In this document: positions 60,930-64,000 of the stretch, one piece after another | How positions within the stretch are numbered: position 1 is the first letter of the stretch | Layout of the letters: each line of letters begins with the position of its first letter | Assembly (NCBI RefSeq): GCF_003581645.1 | Contig: NZ_QXFK01000008.1 | Span: 1-64,000, forward strand | Length of the DNA: 64,000 nt | Source: Pelagerythrobacter aerophilus | GTDB lineage: Bacteria > Pseudomonadota > Alphaproteobacteria > Sphingomonadales > Sphingomonadaceae | Reading direction: 5' to 3' | Notes under the pieces: model-generated | What the model was told of the DNA's origin: nothing | Databases searched by the model: none | What the model saw: only the letters and a program-made list of their open reading frames with translations | Made by a program: the position numbers and the translations under genes

Positions 60930-63293
60930 ATGCCTAGTTTCGCCCAGAACCTCGAGAAGACCCTCCACGCCGCGCTCGCCAGCGCGAGCGAGCGGCGGCA
61001 CGAATACGCCACGCTCGAGCACTTGCTGCTCGCGCTGGTCGAGGACGAGGACGCGGCACAAGTGATGAACGCGTGCGGCGTCGACCTCGACGAACTGGGC
61101 GAGGCGGTGCGCCAGTATCTCGATCAGGAATACCAGTCGCTCAAGACCGAGGATGACGGCGATCCCCAGCCGACCGCCGGCTTCCAGCGGGTCATCCAGC
61201 GCGCGATCCTGCACGTGCAGTCGAGCGGTAAGGACACCGTGACCGGCGCCAACGTGCTCGTCGCCCTGTTCTCCGAACGCGACAGCTACGCGGTCTACTT
61301 CCTGCAGCAGCAGGACATGAGCCGGCTCGATGCGGTAAGCTTCATCAGCCACGGCATCGGCAAGGGCGGCAAGCAGCTCGAAAGCCGCGCGCCGCAAGGC
61401 GCCGACGAGACCGGCAAGGCGGAAGAGAAGGCCGACAACAAGAAGGAAACGGCGCTCGATCAGTTCACCGTCAACCTCAACGCCAAGGCAGAGGCGGGCA
61501 AGGTCGATCCCCTGATCGGCCGCGGGCCCGAGGTCGACCGGACGATCCAGATCCTCTGCCGTCGGAGCAAGAACAACCCGCTCTACGTGGGCGATCCGGG
61601 CGTCGGCAAGACGGCGATCGCCGAAGGCCTCGCGCGCAAGATCGTCGAAGGCGAAGTGCCCGAAGTGCTCAAGGACGCGGTGATCTATTCGCTCGACATG
61701 GGCGCGCTGCTGGCCGGCACGCGTTATCGCGGCGACTTCGAGGAACGGCTGAAGCAGGTCGTGAGCGAGCTTGAAGGCATGCCCGACGCGGTTCTGTTCA
61801 TCGACGAGATCCACACCGTGATCGGCGCCGGCGCGACCAGCGGCGGGGCGATGGACGCCTCGAATCTCCTGAAGCCCGCGCTGTCGAGCGGTGCGATCCG
61901 CTGCATTGGTTCGACCACCTACAAGGAATTCCGCAATCACTTCGAGAAGGACCGCGCACTGCTGCGCCGGTTCCAGAAGATCGACGTCAACGAACCGACG
62001 ATCGAGGATACGGTAAAGATCCTGCGCGGCCTCAGGACCGCGTTCGAGGATCATCACAACGTCAAGTACACGCCCGACGCGCTCAAGACTGCGGTCGAGC
62101 TTTCGGCGCGGTACATCAACGACCGCAAGCTGCCCGACAAGGCGATCGACGTGATCGACGAGGTCGGCGCGATGCAGATGCTCGTGCCGCCGAGCCGCCG
62201 GAAGAAGAAGATCACCGCGCGCGAGATCGAGGCGGTGATCGCGACGATGGCGCGCATCCCGCCCAAGACCGTGTCGAGCGACGACAAGAAGGCGCTCGAG
62301 AACCTCGAACGCGATCTGAAGCATGTCGTTTTCGGGCAGGATCAGGCGATCCAGCGCCTTTCGACCGCGATGAAGCTCAGCCGCGCAGGGCTGCGCGACC
62401 CGGACAAGCCGATCGGCAGCTTCCTGTTCACGGGCCCGACCGGCGTCGGCAAGACCGAGGTCGCGCGCCAGCTCGCCAGCATCATGGGCATCGAGCTCAA
62501 GCGCTTCGACATGTCCGAATACATGGAGCGCCATTCGGTCAGCCGCCTGATCGGCGCCCCTCCGGGCTATGTCGGCTACGATCAGGGCGGCCTGCTGACC
62601 GATGCGGTCGACCAGAACCCGCACTGCGTGCTGCTGCTGGACGAGATCGAGAAGGCGCACCCCGACCTGTTCAACATCCTGCTGCAGGTGATGGATAATG
62701 GCCGCCTGACCGACCACCACGGCAAGACGGTCGACTTCCGTAACGTCGTCCTGATCATGACGACCAACGCCGGTGCGGCGGACATGGCAAGCCAGGGGAT
62801 CGGCTTCGGCAACGTCAGCAAGGAAGATGCAGGCGAAGAAGCGGTGAAGCGCATGTTCACGCCGGAATTCCGCAACCGCCTCGATGCGATCGTGCCCTTT
62901 GCCTACCTCGGCAAGGCGACCGTCGCACGCGTGGTCGACAAGTTCATCCTGCAGCTCGAGCTCCAGCTCGCCGAGCAGAATGTGCACATCCAGTTCGACA
63001 AGGATGCGCGCGGCTGGCTGGCCGACAAGGGCTACGACAGACTCTACGGCGCCCGGCCGATGGGCCGCCTGATCCAGGAAAGGATCAAGCAGCCGCTGGC
63101 CGAGGAACTGCTGTTCGGCAAGCTCGCCGACGGCGGCGAGGTCCATGTGAGCGTGAAGGACGGCAAGCCCGCCTTCGAACTCACGCCTGCTCCGCCCAAG
63201 GCCAAGCCGAAGCGCAAGGCGAAGAAGGCGGCCGCGAAAAAAGCCGAGCCCGAAGCCGACGCCAGCGAAGGCGTGGACAGCGGCGAAGAGTAG
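60930..63293 (+). CDS. clpA: ATP-dependent Clp protease ATP-binding subunit ClpA
   Basis: A 787-residue AAA+ unfoldase that feeds proteins to ClpP. N domain with two Clp-N repeats (1-145), then a first AAA domain (Walker A GDPGVGKTAIAEG near 221; LAGTRYRGDFEERLK), and a second (Walker A GPTGVGKTEVARQ near 502; LLLDEIEKAHPDLFN). The IGL-type loop for ClpP contact and the missing middle domain of ClpB confirm ClpA. The tail is a lysine/alanine-rich extension (KAKPKRKAKKAAAKKAEPE) unlike E. coli ClpA. No clpS gene is adjacent. Confidence 0.95.
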   Translation: MPSFAQNLEKTLHAALASASERRHEYATLEHLLLALVEDEDAAQVMNACGVDLDELGEAVRQYLDQEYQSLKTEDDGDPQPTAGFQRVIQRAILHVQSSGKDTVTGANVLVALFSERDSYAVYFLQQQDMSRLDAVSFISHGIGKGGKQLESRAPQGADETGKAEEKADNKKETALDQFTVNLNAKAEAGKVDPLIGRGPEVDRTIQILCRRSKNNPLYVGDPGVGKTAIAEGLARKIVEGEVPEVLKDAVIYSLDMGALLAGTRYRGDFEERLKQVVSELEGMPDAVLFIDEIHTVIGAGATSGGAMDASNLLKPALSSGAIRCIGSTTYKEFRNHFEKDRALLRRFQKIDVNEPTIEDTVKILRGLRTAFEDHHNVKYTPDALKTAVELSARYINDRKLPDKAIDVIDEVGAMQMLVPPSRRKKKITAREIEAVIATMARIPPKTVSSDDKKALENLERDLKHVVFGQDQAIQRLSTAMKLSRAGLRDPDKPIGSFLFTGPTGVGKTEVARQLASIMGIELKRFDMSEYMERHSVSRLIGAPPGYVGYDQGGLLTDAVDQNPHCVLLLDEIEKAHPDLFNILLQVMDNGRLTDHHGKTVDFRNVVLIMTTNAGAADMASQGIGFGNVSKEDAGEEAVKRMFTPEFRNRLDAIVPFAYLGKATVARVVDKFILQLELQLAEQNVHIQFDKDARGWLADKGYDRLYGARPMGRLIQERIKQPLAEELLFGKLADGGEVHVSVKDGKPAFELTPAPPKAKPKRKAKKAAAKKAEPEADASEGVDSGEE

Positions 63294-63322
63294 CCCTGCC
63301 GAGTAGCGAAGACTCTTCGCCG
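63281..63322 (+). terminator. Long hairpin at the clpA stop codon
   Basis: CGGCGAAGAGT (63281-63291) is a perfect inverted repeat of ACTCTTCGCCG (63312-63322), an 11-base stem with a 20-base loop. It overlaps the last codons and the first base of the clpA stop codon. No T-run follows, so it may protect the mRNA end or act in a factor-dependent way rather than as a simple terminator. Confidence 0.5.
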
Positions 63323-63438
63323 CTCGCTGATTCCCGCGCTTCGTCGGTGGCGGGTCAAGGTGACCGGCGGAGCCTCCCCGCGCCTTCGCCCGAACCATCC
63401 TCTGGAACCGCCTGGCGTTACGCGTCATTCTGACGGGC

Positions 63439-64000
63439 ATGGCGCACGACTTCGCATGGATCCGGCCCGAGCCGCATGGCATCCATGTCGTTCCCGCCGA
63501 TTGCTGGATCGATCCCTCCGAGCCGGCGGATCATGCGCTGGTGACGCACGGGCATGCGGATCATGCGCGCGGTGGGCATGGGCGGACGGTCGCCACGCCC
63601 GAGACGCTCGCGATCATGAAGTTGCGCTACGCGACTTCCGATGGCGCCGTGCCGGTGGGCTATGGCGAGACGATCCGCTTGCCGGGCGGCGTGGGCGCGA
63701 CGTTCCTTCCGGCCGGGCATGTGCTCGGAAGCGCGCAGATCCTGCTCGAGCATGCGGGCGAGCGCGTGATCGTAACCGGCGACTACAAGCGCTGCCCCGA
63801 TCCGACCTGTCCGCCGTTCGAAGTGACGCCGTGCGACGTCTTCATCACCGAGGCGACCTTCGGCCTGCCGGTGTTCTGCCATCCCCCTATCGAGACCGAG
63901 ATCGGCAAGCTGCTCGATCGCCTCGCCGCGCATCCGGAGCGCTGCGTGCTGGTCGGCGCCTATGCGCTGGGCAAGGCGCAGCGGGTGATCGCGGAGCTGC
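63439..64000 (+). CDS. Ligase-associated DNA exonuclease, metallo-beta-lactamase fold (partial)
   Basis: An open frame running off the right edge (187 codons present). It shows the metallo-beta-lactamase metal motif VTHGHADHARGG, an AGHVLGSAQILLE block and VTGDYKRCPDPTCPPFE, the pattern of the YSH1/CPSF-like exonucleases encoded next to ATP-dependent DNA ligases in many alphaproteobacteria. It probably works in DNA end processing; the expected ligase gene would lie to the right, outside the window. Start ATG at 63439 with ACGGGC upstream. 3' end not seen. Confidence 0.82.
   Translation, partial: MAHDFAWIRPEPHGIHVVPADCWIDPSEPADHALVTHGHADHARGGHGRTVATPETLAIMKLRYATSDGAVPVGYGETIRLPGGVGATFLPAGHVLGSAQILLEHAGERVIVTGDYKRCPDPTCPPFEVTPCDVFITEATFGLPVFCHPPIETEIGKLLDRLAAHPERCVLVGAYALGKAQRVIAEL

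Overview
The window is high-GC alphaproteobacterial DNA and looks like the order Sphingomonadales (Erythrobacteraceae or Sphingomonadaceae). This rests on gene content rather than a database match: a SciP-type DUF1153 regulator, a TrcR/DUF1013 regulator, the nadD-rsfS-rlmH-envC-ctpA cluster, a bactofilin paired with an M23 peptidase, and a ClpA preceded by a DUF1192 gene. No rRNA, tRNA, CRISPR array or intact insertion sequence was seen.

Layout. 1-18.5 kb is mostly housekeeping: the end of etfA, an exported amidohydrolase, a MFP-RND-DUF445 efflux operon, a small stress membrane protein, sciP with a coupled small gene, mnmA, a RelE/Xre toxin-antitoxin pair, a lipoprotein serine hydrolase, a phzF-CDF transporter-pdxH operon, a J-protein, a YihY membrane protein and fabI. 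18.5-43.1 kb is one large surface-polysaccharide locus. 43.1-53.5 kb returns to core functions: coq7-dsbB-ctpA-envC-rlmH-rsfS-nadD, M23 peptidase-bactofilin, an acyl-CoA ligase and TrcR. 53.6-55.6 kb holds a glycosyltransferase and a metallophosphoesterase that look like a PlcP-Agt phospholipid-to-glycolipid remodelling operon with Pho-box-like sites upstream. 55.9-59.4 kb is a small accessory region (AlpA-like regulator, nucleotidyltransferase-HEPN protein, small exported protein, degenerate nucleotidyltransferase coupled to an ECF sigma factor). The end holds a quinone oxidoreductase, DUF1192, clpA and the start of a ligase-associated exonuclease.

Polysaccharide locus. The parts fit a Wzx/Wzy-like assembly line. 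A PglF-like 4,6-dehydratase, PglE-like aminotransferase, PglD-like acetyltransferase and PglC-like phosphoglycosyl transferase would make di-N-acetylbacillosamine and load it on undecaprenyl phosphate. CapE, an RmlD-like reductase and a CapG-like epimerase would supply an L-configured 2-acetamido-2,6-dideoxy sugar. Two nucleotide-sugar dehydrogenases and a UDP-glucuronate epimerase would supply uronic acids. Only two further glycosyltransferases are present, so a short (about three-sugar) repeat is likely. A MurJ-family protein sits where a Wzx flippase would be; a Wzy-like protein is encoded by the most AT-rich gene of the window; a Wza-like lipoprotein and a Wzc-like tyrosine kinase with a Tyr-Gly tail are on the opposite strand.

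All coordinates were read by eye. Functions come from motif recognition; no alignment or search was run.
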